This document shows positions 39,051 to 48,313 of a stretch of 64,000 bases of DNA, one piece after another. The position numbers and the translations under genes were made by a program. The notes under the pieces were generated by a model. The model had not been told where the DNA came from and ran no database searches. It worked only from the letters and a program-made list of their open reading frames with translations. Origin of the DNA: CAIWHR01 sp963830485 (GTDB lineage: Bacteria; Pseudomonadota; Gammaproteobacteria; Burkholderiales; Casimicrobiaceae); contig CAWHNE010000006.1 in assembly GCA_963830485.1 (NCBI GenBank), positions 1 to 64,000 of the forward strand. Direction: 5' to 3'. The first letter of the stretch is position 1. Each line of letters begins with the position of its first letter.

Positions 39051-39221
39051 ATGCGTTGCCTCAACGACGCGACATCGGTGCCGACAAACACGATTTTGCG
39101 CATCGAACAGAAGGCGCGCCTGTATTGGGGCGGGGCGCGACCGTATGTCCGCAAGCAAATGTCGGCGCCGCTCCCTACAGCGCACGCTGGCCGCAAACGC
39201 GGCGCTGACAGGTCCGAGTAG
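39051..39221 (+). CDS. tiny hypothetical protein downstream of tRNA-Leu
   Basis: 56 codons with ILRIEQKARLYWGGARPYVR, which faintly recalls the end of Mor-type phage activators (a Gly-Gly...Tyr-Val/Ile-X-Lys pattern). It is too short for a whole Mor domain and has no clear ribosome binding site. If real it is probably a phage remnant beside the tRNA. The rest of 38911-39379 holds nothing I recognise. Confidence 0.25.
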   Translation: MRCLNDATSVPTNTILRIEQKARLYWGGARPYVRKQMSAPLPTAHAGRKRGADRSE

Positions 39222-39379
39222 CCTGAGCTCCACTAGCGCGCCCTACAGCGCGTTTCCTGCGGTCAGCGCCACGGCGAGAACATCCCCGCACCCGGCCGGC
39301 GCATTTCCGGCGGGCATCTCGCTGGCCTTCACCCAACGTCGCAATCGTACCGCCGCGTTGGATTTGGCACCCCTTGGCG

Positions 39380-40330
39380 TTAAAACTCCGACACCGTCGA
39401 AATCGCCCCGCCCGAGAGTGCACCGCAGTTGTCCGGATTGTTCTGACGCAGGGTATTGGTGCCAGGCGTCTCCAGCGCCGCGCCGGCCCCGGATGAAATC
39501 ACTCCACAGGCGTTCCTAGCGACCAGACTGCTGCTCAGGGTAAGAATCGCGGACGCCCCCGAACCACTGACCGCAACCACGCCCGAGCTGCTATTGTTGG
39601 CGACCGTCGTCCGGATTACCGAGACGCGAGTATCGCCGGTAGCCGGACCGAGAGATCGCGCAATGATTCCAAACTGGTTTCCCGACACGACGCTGTCGGT
39701 CACGACGACTGTCGATGTGGTTGAGGCCACGGCGCCCTCTGCGGCGACGCCGATAAAGCCATTGCCAAATATTTTCGAGGACGCAATATCGCCGGACGCA
39801 CCGCCTTGCAGTTGAATACCGTAACTCCCGTTATCTCTGACAATAGTGTCAACGATCCTTACGTCCGCCGGGGCGCCGACGAAAATGCCGTTGCCCGAGA
39901 AATTAGAGATAACGGAGCTCTCGATCGAAAGGCGATTTCCATTCGTCATGGACACTCCGGTAGTGCCACCAGTGCCGTTGAGGCTCAGGCCGCGCAATAC
40001 GACGTGGACCCCGGCCGTCGCGATGGTGACCGCGCTGCCGGTGGAAGCGGAAATGCCCGCGTAGACGCCGGTCGGGGTGATGATCGACACGGATTGCGTG
40101 ATGATTACCGGTCCATAGCCGGCTGAATCGAGCACGATGACCTCGCCGCCTGAATTCGTTTGCGTGATCGCGTAGCCGAAGGTCCGACAAGGCGCGGTCA
40201 GCGTGCAGGTGCCGACATCGGCGCCGGACCCGGAGACGAACGAGCGCTGGCCACCGGCTGTGGCGTCCGTAGCGGCGAGCATAGAGAGGACGAACGCGAC
40301 TATTGCGAACGCAGAGGTACGGCGCAGCAT
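39380..40330 (-). CDS. secreted right-handed beta-helix protein
   Basis: 316 residues. The ATG at 40328-40330 follows GGGAGA; the open frame extends upstream but has no signal there. Signal peptide about 1-26 (FVLSMLAATDATAGG), then the family opening QRSFVSGSGADVGTCTLTAP, GGEVIVLDSAGYGPVII and GVYAGISA, followed by short beta-helix rungs. Two cysteine pairs are likely disulfides. Shorter than the 470-residue array copies. It is minus-strand and lies 32 kb from the array, so the family is dispersed as well as tandem. Confidence 0.85.
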   Translation of the reverse strand: MLRRTSAFAIVAFVLSMLAATDATAGGQRSFVSGSGADVGTCTLTAPCRTFGYAITQTNSGGEVIVLDSAGYGPVIITQSVSIITPTGVYAGISASTGSAVTIATAGVHVVLRGLSLNGTGGTTGVSMTNGNRLSIESSVISNFSGNGIFVGAPADVRIVDTIVRDNGSYGIQLQGGASGDIASSKIFGNGFIGVAAEGAVASTTSTVVVTDSVVSGNQFGIIARSLGPATGDTRVSVIRTTVANNSSSGVVAVSGSGASAILTLSSSLVARNACGVISSGAGAALETPGTNTLRQNNPDNCGALSGGAISTVSEF

Positions 40331-40781
40331 TTGAGTCTCCCTAGGATGCCGCTCGGTCGGCGGCGGGAGATAGCATATGCCCCTGAGCGCAGCCATGCCA
40401 GCGCGTGACGGCGCCGGCTTCCGGGCCCACGACCGGCGCACGCTCAGCGTCAAGGGAGAAGCGCCCCGACCTTTCAGCCGGGGCGCGTGCAGCACTGCAC
40501 CTTCGATCGGTTGAGCCGACCCCGTCGGCGCCGACGATCTCCGATCGCAGTTGCGAGTAGCGTAAGCCAACGATTTCGGCGACGCGGAAAGGTATGTCAA
40601 ACGCGATTCGCGCTCGGCCATGTGTCAAACGGCCGGATCCTCCGAACGGCCGCCAACGGCGGCGATCGTCGCGATGGTCCGTTTGAGCGTCCGCAACAGA
40701 CGGGGAGCAGCTACTTGGCGGGCGCGGGTCACTGGCGGTCACCGGCCATGACCGGACGTTGCCCGCTAGGGTGACATTGCC
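40331..40781. other. intergenic with one GC hairpin
   Basis: No gene recognised. GCGCCCCG (40461-40468) pairs with CGGGGCGC (40479-40486) around a ten-base loop without a T-tract. The region separates the starts of the beta-helix gene and the end of the ABC receptor gene upstream of it. Confidence 0.4.
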
Positions 40782-41759
40782 CTACTGCATGACTTCGTCG
40801 GCGCGGAGCAGCAATGACTGCGGAATCGTGAGGCCGATCGCCTTGGCCGTCTTGAGGTTGACGATGAGATAGAAGCGGGTCGGCTGCTCGACTGGCAGCT
40901 CACCTGGTTTCGCGCCCTTCAAAATACGGTCGATGTAGTACGGCAGGCGTTGGAGGACGTCGATGATCCTCGGACCGTACGACATCAGGACCCCCGATTG
41001 GGCAAGTTCGCCGAACACGACGACCGCAGGAAGCCGTTGCTCGAGCGCCAGCCTGGCAATTTTCTCCCGTGCACCGAACAGGATGGGCTGGCCCAGAATC
41101 AGCAGGCCATCGACCTTCTCGCGCGCGACCGTGGCGAATGCGCCGTCGATGTCTTCGGGCACGCGTACCTCGACCGGCATGATGGTGAGACCCAGGCGGC
41201 GCGCCGTCGGCTCCACCTCGGCCCGATAGATCGTGTGCAACGGCAACGTCGAATTGGTCAGCATCGCGATACGCACAGCCGTCGGAACAGCCTCCTTCAG
41301 GAGCTCGACGTGCTTCGCGTGCACCCCTGGTCCGAGACCGCCGAGGCCGGTGATGTTGCCGCCAGGGCGCGCGAGACTCTCTACGAATCCCGACCCGACA
41401 GGGTCGCCGACAGAGTGGAAAACGATCGGGATGGTCGAGGTCGCGTTTTTCGCAGCGATGGTCGGCGCCGTCCCGGATGTCACGATGAGATCGACGTTGC
41501 GTCGCACCAGCTCGGCGGCAAGAGCGGGAAAGCGCTCGCTGTGGCCCTCAGAAAGCCGGCGCTCGACGGTAAAGTTCTGGCCCTCGATCCAACCCCGCTC
41601 GCGCATCGCAGCGTCGAAGGCGTCGCCAAGGGGCGTCCCGGCATCCGACGTTGCTTCAAGCCAACCTAGGCGAAAGACTTTTCCTGATTGTTGTGCGCGG
41701 GCGGCGCCCGCGAAAACGAGCGCGCCGAGGTTCGTGGCAATAAATGTGCGCCGGTCCAT
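40782..41759 (-). CDS. TrpX/YtrF-type ABC substrate-binding protein (ABC_sub_bind family)
   Basis: 325 residues. Starts MDRRTFIATNLGALVFAGAA, a Tat-like or Sec signal with adjacent arginines ending in ARAQQ. Family motifs: FRLGWLEATSDAGTPLGDAF, GQNFTVERRLSEG, LVTSGTAPTIAAKNATSTIP-like core and SVGDPVGSGFVESLARPGGN. This family is common in betaproteobacteria, often with no adjacent transporter genes, as here. Ligand unknown. Confidence 0.87.
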   Translation of the reverse strand: MDRRTFIATNLGALVFAGAARAQQSGKVFRLGWLEATSDAGTPLGDAFDAAMRERGWIEGQNFTVERRLSEGHSERFPALAAELVRRNVDLIVTSGTAPTIAAKNATSTIPIVFHSVGDPVGSGFVESLARPGGNITGLGGLGPGVHAKHVELLKEAVPTAVRIAMLTNSTLPLHTIYRAEVEPTARRLGLTIMPVEVRVPEDIDGAFATVAREKVDGLLILGQPILFGAREKIARLALEQRLPAVVVFGELAQSGVLMSYGPRIIDVLQRLPYYIDRILKGAKPGELPVEQPTRFYLIVNLKTAKAIGLTIPQSLLLRADEVMQ

Positions 41760-42225
41760 TGCTAAGCTCGCGTCTGTGAGTATCTGCAACACGGTTCGAC
41801 GCTACGCCGCGGCTCACGCAGGGTCAAGGCAAACTTCAACGCTCGGGTCTGGGGCGTCTGGCATGCCGGCCCGGATATTTCCAGCCGCTCCTGGCGCGCG
41901 TTCGATAACGGTGGTGCCGCTTTCCGCGATTCCGCCGTCATCAAAGAAATAGACTGAGATTTTCTGCGGACCATGGGTCTGGGCCTCCCGTTGAGCGGGA
42001 GCTTCGCCGCTCGTCAGGCGATGGCGGCGTTATCCTCTCGCGAACGTCTGCTCAGGGTCGAGAGCCGGCGTTGAAGCAGTGGCGGCTCAATTGCAGCGCG
42101 CGCTCGGCGCGACGCTCAGCCCATGGCGCTAGAACGCGCCCAGAATCGCCCCTGCGCGCATACGAGGTTTGCCATTGCGTGCTGAACGTGGCAGGCTGTC
42201 TCATAAACCAAGGCGGAGGTGTCCC
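41760..42225. other. intergenic, nothing recognised
   Basis: About 465 bases between a divergent receptor gene and a small membrane-protein gene. No gene, RNA or repeat stood out. Confidence 0.4.
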
Positions 42226-42405
42226 ATGATTTCGTGGTGGATACTAATCGCATGCATCGTCGGAGCGTTCACCTTCGGCGTGCTCATTATGGCAATCCTT
42301 CAACTGTCCCGCATGAGAGACCGTGTCGTGGAAGACCGCGTCGCGCGATCACAGACGCTAAGTCCTGACGGCTTGCACCCGTTGGACACTCCTAGTCAAG
42401 CGTGA
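42226..42405 (+). CDS. small single-span membrane protein
   Basis: 59 residues. ATG 42226 follows GGAGGT at 42215-42220, an excellent site. One membrane helix (ISWWILIACIVGAFTFGVLI) followed by a charged cytoplasmic tail (RMRDRVVEDRVARSQ). No family recognised. It precedes another membrane microprotein of almost the same size and layout, suggesting a pair. Confidence 0.65.
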   Translation: MISWWILIACIVGAFTFGVLIMAILQLSRMRDRVVEDRVARSQTLSPDGLHPLDTPSQA

Positions 42406-42450
42406 TGCCGACCGCGTAGATCAACGCAGGCGGCGAGGATCTCAGGTCGT

Positions 42451-42627
42451 ATGGATTCGGATACGTGGTTCATCCTCTATTGGGTTGCATTCGTCGCGGC
42501 CTTGGCCGGCTCGTTTGTCCTCGGAATGGCCTGCTATGGCTGGATCATTGACGTGCTGGCGCGGCATATGCCCCGAACAACCCGGTCAGCTCCAACGGTG
42601 AAAAGTCGGCGGCAAACCGAGGGGTAA
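42451..42627 (+). CDS. small single-span membrane protein
   Basis: 58 residues, MDSDTWFILYWVAFVAALAG then SFVLGMACYGWIIDVLARH and a basic tail. It is 45 bases after the previous microprotein; the ribosome binding site (GAGGA) is about 12 bases upstream. Same topology as its neighbour but no obvious sequence identity. Function unknown. Confidence 0.5.
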   Translation: MDSDTWFILYWVAFVAALAGSFVLGMACYGWIIDVLARHMPRTTRSAPTVKSRRQTEG

Positions 42628-42652
42628 GTCCCATCGCCCGCCGTGATGGTAG

Positions 42653-42689
42653 CCCCCGGGGGTAGCGGCGGGGGTATTTCCGCCCCCGC
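42653..42689. repeat. pair of G/C-run hairpins
   Basis: CCCCCGGGGG at 42653-42662 is a perfect palindrome. GCGGGGG (42668-42674) pairs with CCCCCGC (42683-42689) around TATTTCCG. They lie between the microprotein pair and the convergent beta-helix gene and could end transcription from either side. Confidence 0.4.
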
Positions 42690-42773
42690 TCCAGCAACTC
42701 CCCTAGCGTGTTCGGCTCCGGCCCCGGCACCAGTAAGGTGCGTTATGGCGGGAAGAGTTCCCACCTCTGATTC

Positions 42774-43727
42774 TCAGAGGGTTCCGATAGTCGTAACCGA
42801 GCCGTTCGTATTCGCGGTGTTGCCGTTCACGTGGTTATTGCCGAGCGTGAAGAGCGTACCGCTGCTAGCAGTTAGGCCGAACGCATTGCCTGTCACCATG
42901 CTATTGCTGACGGTTGTGGTTCCACTGCCCGGCGGATCATTGGCTATCGCGTGCCCGCATGCAGTCACAGTAACGCGGGTCGCGAAAATGTACCCGAACG
43001 TTGACGGCGCGGCGTAGTTCAGGATACAGAAGCTAGAGCCACTAACCAGCGTGTCGGCGATGTGAATATTCGTCGTCGCGCCGGAAGACCCGCCGTAGAC
43101 TTGGATTCCTTCCTCGCCGTTGTTAACGATCTGTGAATTCACGACGTTTGCTGTCGCGCCGAAGCCGACGTTTACACCGTAGCGGTTGCCGCGGATTACT
43201 GTTCCAGAAATCCTCACGCTGGCCTGTGTCTCAATCGAAACGCCGGTGCCATATACTCCACTCGCATCCCCAACAAACCCCGCGATCACGCAGTCCTCCA
43301 CGGATAGCTCGGTCCCACTCGTCATGCGAATCCCGTATTTGCCACCCGTGTCGGCTAAGCTTCCACTAGTGCTGATGATGCTAAGCCCACGCAATACCAC
43401 CTTGGCTGCCGGGCCGATGATCTCGACGCCCGTAGCGGTGCCCGCACTGGACACCGAAATGCCAGCGTAGACGCCCGGCGGAGCGATGATCGACACCGGT
43501 AGGCCGATCCAAACCGGCCCATAGCCTGCCGAATCGAGCACAATCACTTCGCCTCCAGCATAGGTCTGAGTGAGAGCTCTGGCGAATCCGCGGCACGGTT
43601 GTGTGAGGCTACATGGATTGGCGTCGTTGCCGGTGGAGGCGACAAACGTCCGCCACGCGGCATGAACGGGCAAGGAGACGATGAACAAGCAGTGGAGGGA
43701 CGCGATCAGCAATAGGCGTGACTTCAT
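42774..43727 (-). CDS. secreted right-handed beta-helix protein
   Basis: 317 residues. The ATG at 43725-43727 follows GGAGG. Signal peptide about 1-22 (LHCLFIVSLPVHAA), then RTFVASTGNDANPCSLTQPC, GGEVIVLDSAGYGPVWI and GVYAGISVS, and short rungs rich in Gly, Asn, Val and Thr. Closest in layout to the 39380-40330 protein. AT content is visibly higher than in the neighbouring genes, which may mean transfer or a different evolutionary rate. Confidence 0.85.
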   Translation of the reverse strand: MKSRLLLIASLHCLFIVSLPVHAAWRTFVASTGNDANPCSLTQPCRGFARALTQTYAGGEVIVLDSAGYGPVWIGLPVSIIAPPGVYAGISVSSAGTATGVEIIGPAAKVVLRGLSIISTSGSLADTGGKYGIRMTSGTELSVEDCVIAGFVGDASGVYGTGVSIETQASVRISGTVIRGNRYGVNVGFGATANVVNSQIVNNGEEGIQVYGGSSGATTNIHIADTLVSGSSFCILNYAAPSTFGYIFATRVTVTACGHAIANDPPGSGTTTVSNSMVTGNAFGLTASSGTLFTLGNNHVNGNTANTNGSVTTIGTL

Positions 43728-43961
43728 GCCGGACCTCCGAAGGCACAGCAACTAGGGGACGGGAGCAGGACGAACAACCTACCACGCGTATCGTTTCCGG
43801 CAATTGATTGCGATCAATGCGTCGCCCCCAGCGGCATCCTGCTGCAAGACGGTTGCTCGCTCTGCCGTCACCGGCGCTTACTGGCATCACCCGCTTCCTT
43901 TCCGCTCTGAAAACGATTCGACACCGCCCCACGTTCGATCTGAGCAGATTCACCTGCATCC

Positions 43962-45245
43962 ATGCGCATCGCCATCTGGCACAACCTTCCGAGCGGCGGC
44001 GGTTTCCGGGCACTCTACGACCAGGTACGAGGCCTGATCGGGCACGGTCATCACGTTGAAGTCTGGTGCCCCGAGTCTGCGGAGCGAACGTTTCTACCGA
44101 TCGACGATCTCGGCAAGGTTCACCGCCGTCCGCTGCCGAACGCCGCCCATTTCGTCAATCGACACGGGAGCCCGCGCGACGCATGGCGCTGGTATCGACA
44201 GGTTCGGGCCGCGCTGCAGGTGCTGGAGGAACACGTCGCCCGCTGTGCGGACGAGATCGACCGGGGCGGCTTCGACGTGGTGCTCGGCACGTCCTCGCAG
44301 CTGTTCTACATGCACCCGTTGGCTCGATACACTCGAACGCCCTCGGTGATCTATCTGCACGAGGTGTACCGACGTCTTCATGAGGCCCGTCCTTCGCTGC
44401 CTTGGGAGGCGCTGCCCGACCGGGGATCGGGGACGGGATGGCCGCGCTACGCGCGCCGGGTCGCCGCCGACCTGATCGATGTCCAGGCGGACCGCCTCGT
44501 GCTGCGCGAGGAACGCCGGGCCGCGCGAGAGTGGGACGCCATACTTTGCAACTCGCATTTCTCGCGCGAAAGCGTCCTGCGGGCCTACGGCATCGATGCG
44601 CGCGTCTGCTATCTCGGAATCGATCTCTCCAGGTTTTCCGCCGCGAACGACAATGCCGGCGATTACCTGGTCGGCCTGGGTGGGCTCGATCCGCTCAAGT
44701 GCATGCACCTGATCATCGATGCCCTCGCTCTGATACCTGACCAAGTCAGGCCGCCGTTGCGCTGGATCGGCAATTATGCGGATCCTTCCTACCTGCGCAG
44801 CTGCGAAGCGCTCGCGCGGCAGCGCGGCGTCACATTCTCATCCGAAGTTCGCGTGAGCGAGGACGTGCTGCGCGAACGGCTGCAAAAGGCGTTGGCTCTA
44901 GTGTATCCACCCATGCTGGAGCCGTTCGGATACGCCCCCGTGGAGGCCAACGCCTGTGGTATTCCGGTGATTGCCATCGCCGAAGGCGGGATACGAGAGA
45001 GCGTCGCGGATGGTGTCAACGGCATCCTCTTGGCTGATCGCCGGCCCGAGACCTGGGCCGTGGCCATTGAGCGGCTCGCAACTGAGCCCGAGCTTCGGCA
45101 ACGACTCGCCCGGCAGGGTCTGGCGCGCGTTCGGGAGCTGTGGTCTCCGGAAGCCGCCACCACACGACTGGAGCTGGAACTGGAAACCGCAACCCGGAAG
45201 GGTCGCCGTCAGGCTCCGGCGGCTTCCGTCCTCGAAGTTGGGTGA
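43962..45245 (+). CDS. family 4 glycosyltransferase
   Basis: 427 residues, GT-B fold. N-terminal MRIAIWHNLPSGGGFRALYD, linker ILCNSHFSRESVLRAYGI, then YLVGLGGLDPLKCMHLIIDA and the donor-site motif YPPMLEPFGYAPVEANACGI-like (EPFGYAPVEA) with VIAIAEGGIRESV. Transfers a sugar from a nucleotide donor, probably in surface glycan or glycoprotein synthesis. It stands alone next to a secreted beta-helix gene; whether it modifies that protein is speculation. Confidence 0.9.
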   Translation: MRIAIWHNLPSGGGFRALYDQVRGLIGHGHHVEVWCPESAERTFLPIDDLGKVHRRPLPNAAHFVNRHGSPRDAWRWYRQVRAALQVLEEHVARCADEIDRGGFDVVLGTSSQLFYMHPLARYTRTPSVIYLHEVYRRLHEARPSLPWEALPDRGSGTGWPRYARRVAADLIDVQADRLVLREERRAAREWDAILCNSHFSRESVLRAYGIDARVCYLGIDLSRFSAANDNAGDYLVGLGGLDPLKCMHLIIDALALIPDQVRPPLRWIGNYADPSYLRSCEALARQRGVTFSSEVRVSEDVLRERLQKALALVYPPMLEPFGYAPVEANACGIPVIAIAEGGIRESVADGVNGILLADRRPETWAVAIERLATEPELRQRLARQGLARVRELWSPEAATTRLELELETATRKGRRQAPAASVLEVG

Positions 45246-45297
45246 TCGAAGCGCCGGCGACGGCTGCTGCGTCGCGCGCTTCGTCGGTAGCTTGTCG

Positions 45298-45468
45298 CTA
45301 CCGAATTATCGAGATCGCGACAATCGCGATAATGCCGAGGATGTTCAGCGCCACGAGCGCAACGAGAACGGCGCTTGCCGTGGGGCCTTCCCCCTGGGGA
45401 ACGTAGCTGTGCCACGTCCCGGGGATGTTGGCCATCGTGCTGAGGCGGCGAAATCCGAAATTGCCCAT
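45298..45468 (-). CDS. small membrane protein
   Basis: 56 residues starting MGNFGFRRLSTMANIPGTWH, with a C-terminal membrane helix (AVLVALVALNILGIIAIVAI). It starts at ATG 45466-45468. The soluble start and clean hydrophobic helix argue for a real gene despite its size. No family recognised. Confidence 0.5.
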   Translation of the reverse strand: MGNFGFRRLSTMANIPGTWHSYVPQGEGPTASAVLVALVALNILGIIAIVAISIIR

Positions 45469-45542
45469 GCCAACAGGCTACGCCCCGCGCCCCGAGTCGC
45501 CTTGATGCGGGTCAAAGGATGCGCTGCGGAACCGGGCCCTCC

Positions 45543-45577
45543 AAGAAAAGATCGGGGCCGGGCACGCGCCCGACCCC
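45543..45577 (-). terminator. intrinsic terminator of the CHRD gene
   Basis: Read on the minus strand, GGGGTCGGGC-GCGT-GCCCGGCCCC forms a ten-pair stem with one mismatch, followed by GATCTTTTCTT. It lies 24 bases after the CHRD stop codon. Confidence 0.75.
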
Positions 45578-45600
45578 CGACCTGACGACCTCAACTGCCG

Positions 45601-46035
45601 TTACGGCTTCAACTGCCCGCGAATCTCGCCGCCTGGGTTGGCGGCGCTGTGCACGTTGATGTAGAGCTCACCCGCCTTGAACGCCTTCATCTGGTCGGCG
45701 TTGAGCTTCGCATCCGGCGCGAAGGTCCAGCCGCTGTCGCCGCTCTTCATCATCGGCACGATGACCGGGCCGTTCTTCCCGGCAGCGGCCATGTGGATGT
45801 GCGCTGCGGTGCCCGCGACGCCCGTCGTTGTGATGGTGCCCTTGACGGACATGTCGTCTCCGATCATGACCGTGCCGCTGCCCTTCGCCGCGGTGGTGAC
45901 GGCCGGCACTTCCTGGTCGCCGGCGAGCGTCACCTTGACGTCGGCAGCGGTCGCGCCAGCCGAATATGCGCCGGCCACGGCCAGCGCGACCGCGGCCACC
46001 AGTGGGCGCCACGTCGCTTTCGGGAATCCTTGCAT
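45601..46035 (-). CDS. CHRD-domain secreted protein
   Basis: 144 residues. Signal peptide about 1-31 (AAVALAVAGAYSAGATAAD). The rest is one CHRD domain: KVTLAGDQEVPAVTTAAKGS, AAHIHMAAAGKNGPVIVPM and LYINVHSAANPGGEIRGQL, with its conserved His residues. The domain is named for chordin; bacterial members are exported and of unknown function. A second, PEP-CTERM-bearing CHRD protein is encoded at 56245. Confidence 0.88.
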   Translation of the reverse strand: MQGFPKATWRPLVAAVALAVAGAYSAGATAADVKVTLAGDQEVPAVTTAAKGSGTVMIGDDMSVKGTITTTGVAGTAAHIHMAAAGKNGPVIVPMMKSGDSGWTFAPDAKLNADQMKAFKAGELYINVHSAANPGGEIRGQLKP

Positions 46036-46190
46036 TCGTATCTCCTTGTCGGGGTGCGTGATGTAACCGTTGCGGCAGGTCGATCGGTCGGCCGCCCGGG
46101 AAGGGCTGCCGCGACCGGTTCGCCCTCCCGGCCCTGCCGAGCGAACGCCGCGTTAACAGCGGCGCGCGCCGAAAATTCCCGTCCTGGACT

Positions 46191-46844
46191 TCAGCGCCGT
46201 ATACCCGTCATGCGCGCCATGTCGCCCATCACTTTCTGCATCTGCTCGAACGCGGTGCCGCTCGACGACATCAGACCCTGCATCGCCGATACGACGTTCT
46301 GCATCTTGGTCAGGTCGGGCAGCATCGCCATCGCGGCCTGTGCCTCCTTCGCCCCCGGCAGGCCGGCCACCTTGCTTTCCATGAGCGAGAACAGCCGCTT
46401 CTGCATCTCGACGATGAGCTCGAACATCTGGCCCCAGTATTGAATCGACTGATCGACCGCTTCCTGCGCGGCGTTCTGTCCCACCGCCATCAGCGACTGC
46501 ACGTCGCCGGCCTCGGCCGCGCTGCGCGCGGTCCTCCGCGACATCGAGCGCGCGCGCTCCTCGCCTTCGTACTGCAGCTTGCGGACCTTCGCGGTGCCTT
46601 CAAGCGCGCTCTCGATCACCTCGAGCGCGAGCTTCGCGTTCGCGCGGTACATCTCGAACGCCTGCTCCGGCGTCAGCGTCTTCGCATACTTCGCGAGTTG
46701 CGCCGGGTCCGGCATCTTCAACATGTCGGCCATCTTCGGCGCAGCGGCGGGAGCCCTTGGCGCAGCCTTCGCGCGCGCTTTCGCCTTCCTTCGTGCCGGC
46801 TTGCGGGCGGGTGCAGCGGCGGATTTCGACGATTTTGCAGCCAT
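46191..46844 (-). CDS. phasin family protein
   Basis: 217 residues. A Lys/Ala/Pro-rich N-terminal arm (KPARRKAKARAKAAPRAPAA), then a helical phasin domain (TPEQAFEMYRANAKLALEVI, QNAAQEAVDQSIQYWGQM). Phasins coat polyhydroxyalkanoate granules. The basic arm resembles phasins or histone-like phasins that also bind DNA (inference). ATG at 46842-46844 with AAGGAG upstream. No PHA synthase is nearby. Confidence 0.8.
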   Translation of the reverse strand: MAAKSSKSAAAPARKPARRKAKARAKAAPRAPAAAPKMADMLKMPDPAQLAKYAKTLTPEQAFEMYRANAKLALEVIESALEGTAKVRKLQYEGEERARSMSRRTARSAAEAGDVQSLMAVGQNAAQEAVDQSIQYWGQMFELIVEMQKRLFSLMESKVAGLPGAKEAQAAMAMLPDLTKMQNVVSAMQGLMSSSGTAFEQMQKVMGDMARMTGIRR

Positions 46845-46935
46845 GATCAATGCTCCTTCGGTGCGTGGAACAACTCATTCCGGTCGCCGTCCGGCTGCCG
46901 GAATCCGATCGAGGGGAGTTGTCTATTCGACGCCC

Positions 46936-47937
46936 TCAGCCCCCCGGCGTCAATACGGCCGCCCCGGCGACGGCGCCTGCCCGCAGCCGGGAAAGCGCCT
47001 CGTTCGCCCGCGTCAGCGGATACCGCTCGACGTGAACTTGGAGCGGCAGCGTCGCGGCGAGTGCAAGGAACGCGCGCCCATCGGCGCGCGTGAGATTGGC
47101 GACCGAGCGGATGCTGCGCTCGCCCCACAGGAGCCGGTACGGGAATCCCGGGATGTCGGTCATGTGAATGCCTGCGCAGATGACGGCGCCGCCGCGCGCC
47201 GTCGCCGCCAGGGCAGCCGGCACGAGCGGCCCGGCGGGCGCGAAGATCAGTGCCGCATCGAGCGGCCAGGGCGCCGCCTGGTCGCTGCCGCCCGCCCACT
47301 GGACGCCAAGCTCGCGCGCAAAGCGCTGCGCGTCCCCGTCGCCGGGCCGCGTGAATGCGCAGACCGTGCGGCCCTGCGCCAAGGCGACCTGAGCGATCAG
47401 GTGGGCGGCGGCACCGAATCCGTACACGCCCAGCGTGCGCGCATCGCCCGCCATCGCGTAGGCGCGATAGCCGATCAGCCCGGCGCACAGGAGCGGGGCG
47501 GCGTGGAGGTCGTCGTAGCGGTCGGGGAGCGGCAAGACGAACCGCGCGTCGGCGACCACACTTTCGGCATAGCCGCCGTCCCGCTGGTAACCCGTGAAGC
47601 GCGCGTCGGCACACAGGTTTTCGCGACCCGACGTGCAGTAGCCGCAGCGTCCGCACGTCGTGCCCAGCCACGGCACGCCAACGCGGGTGCCGATCGCGGG
47701 CGCGCCCACCCCCGGGCCGTGCGCAACGACCCGCCCGACGATCTCGTGACCCGGAATCACCGGCACCTTGGGGTCGGGGAGCTCGCCGTCGACGAGGTGG
47801 AGGTCGGTGCGGCAGACGCCGCAGGCCGAGACGTCGATCCGCACCTCGCCGGGCCCTGGCTCTGGCCGCGGCAACGTGCGCGGCACGAGCGGCCGCCCGG
47901 GGCCGTCGCAGACCATCGCGTGCATTGTGCCGGGCAT
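46936..47937 (-). CDS. zinc-dependent alcohol dehydrogenase family protein
   Basis: 333 residues, MDR superfamily. Catalytic-zinc ligands in SACGVCRTDLHLVDG and PGHEIVG; structural-zinc cysteines in CGRCGYCTSGRENLC; a nucleotide fold near LGVYGFGAAAHLIAQVAL, where the usual GxGxxG reads GFGAAA. Oxidises an alcohol or reduces an aldehyde with NAD(P)H. The overall pattern matches AdhP-like enzymes such as those acting on short-chain or aromatic alcohols. Confidence 0.9.
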   Translation of the reverse strand: MPGTMHAMVCDGPGRPLVPRTLPRPEPGPGEVRIDVSACGVCRTDLHLVDGELPDPKVPVIPGHEIVGRVVAHGPGVGAPAIGTRVGVPWLGTTCGRCGYCTSGRENLCADARFTGYQRDGGYAESVVADARFVLPLPDRYDDLHAAPLLCAGLIGYRAYAMAGDARTLGVYGFGAAAHLIAQVALAQGRTVCAFTRPGDGDAQRFARELGVQWAGGSDQAAPWPLDAALIFAPAGPLVPAALAATARGGAVICAGIHMTDIPGFPYRLLWGERSIRSVANLTRADGRAFLALAATLPLQVHVERYPLTRANEALSRLRAGAVAGAAVLTPGG

Positions 47938-48029
47938 CAGGAATCCCTGCCCATGCTACCGGCGGCGGGCGCCGCCGGGTTGACGCTCGCGGCCTCCGCC
48001 CTGCCTCATCGGATCGTTACTCACAGCTG

Positions 48030-48111
48030 TCGGCCGCATGCGTCGACTCGCGATCGCTCGCTCCCCCTCGCCTCCGGCGTGGGGCCCCGGCTCGCCGCTC
48101 GCGCCGCTACC
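48030..48111. repeat. 82-bp direct repeat, copy 1
   Basis: Identical to 48541-48622 except one base (CGCCTCCGGCG against CGCCTTCGGCG). It covers the stop codon of the DUF6494 gene, which is CTA at 48107-48109 on the + strand. About 45 further bases on the left are also similar (GCGGCCTCCGC...CTGCC). Confidence 0.85.
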
Positions 48112-48313
48112 GCACCCGGATCTCGCCGTCGAACTCGACGTGCAGCGCGAGGCCCGCAACCTCGAGCGTCATCCGTGCGGGAAACGCGTCCGCGCTGCCG
48201 GCCTTGCCGGCGGCCTGCGCCCGGGCGACGGCCTGCTCGATCTCACGCTGCGACTGCACGCCGACCATCTTGAGGAACTTGCGGATGCTGAGATTCAGTG
48301 TTTCTTCGTCCAT
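48107..48313 (-). CDS. DUF6494 family protein
   Basis: 68 residues starting MDEETLNLSIRKFLKMVGVQ and ending FDGEIRVR, the pattern of a short conserved proteobacterial family (DUF6494) of unknown role: SQREIEQAVARA, ARMTLEVAGLALHVEFDG. GGAG lies nine bases before the ATG. Its stop codon is inside an 82-bp repeat that also holds the stop codon of the next gene upstream. Confidence 0.85.
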   Translation of the reverse strand: MDEETLNLSIRKFLKMVGVQSQREIEQAVARAQAAGKAGSADAFPARMTLEVAGLALHVEFDGEIRVR

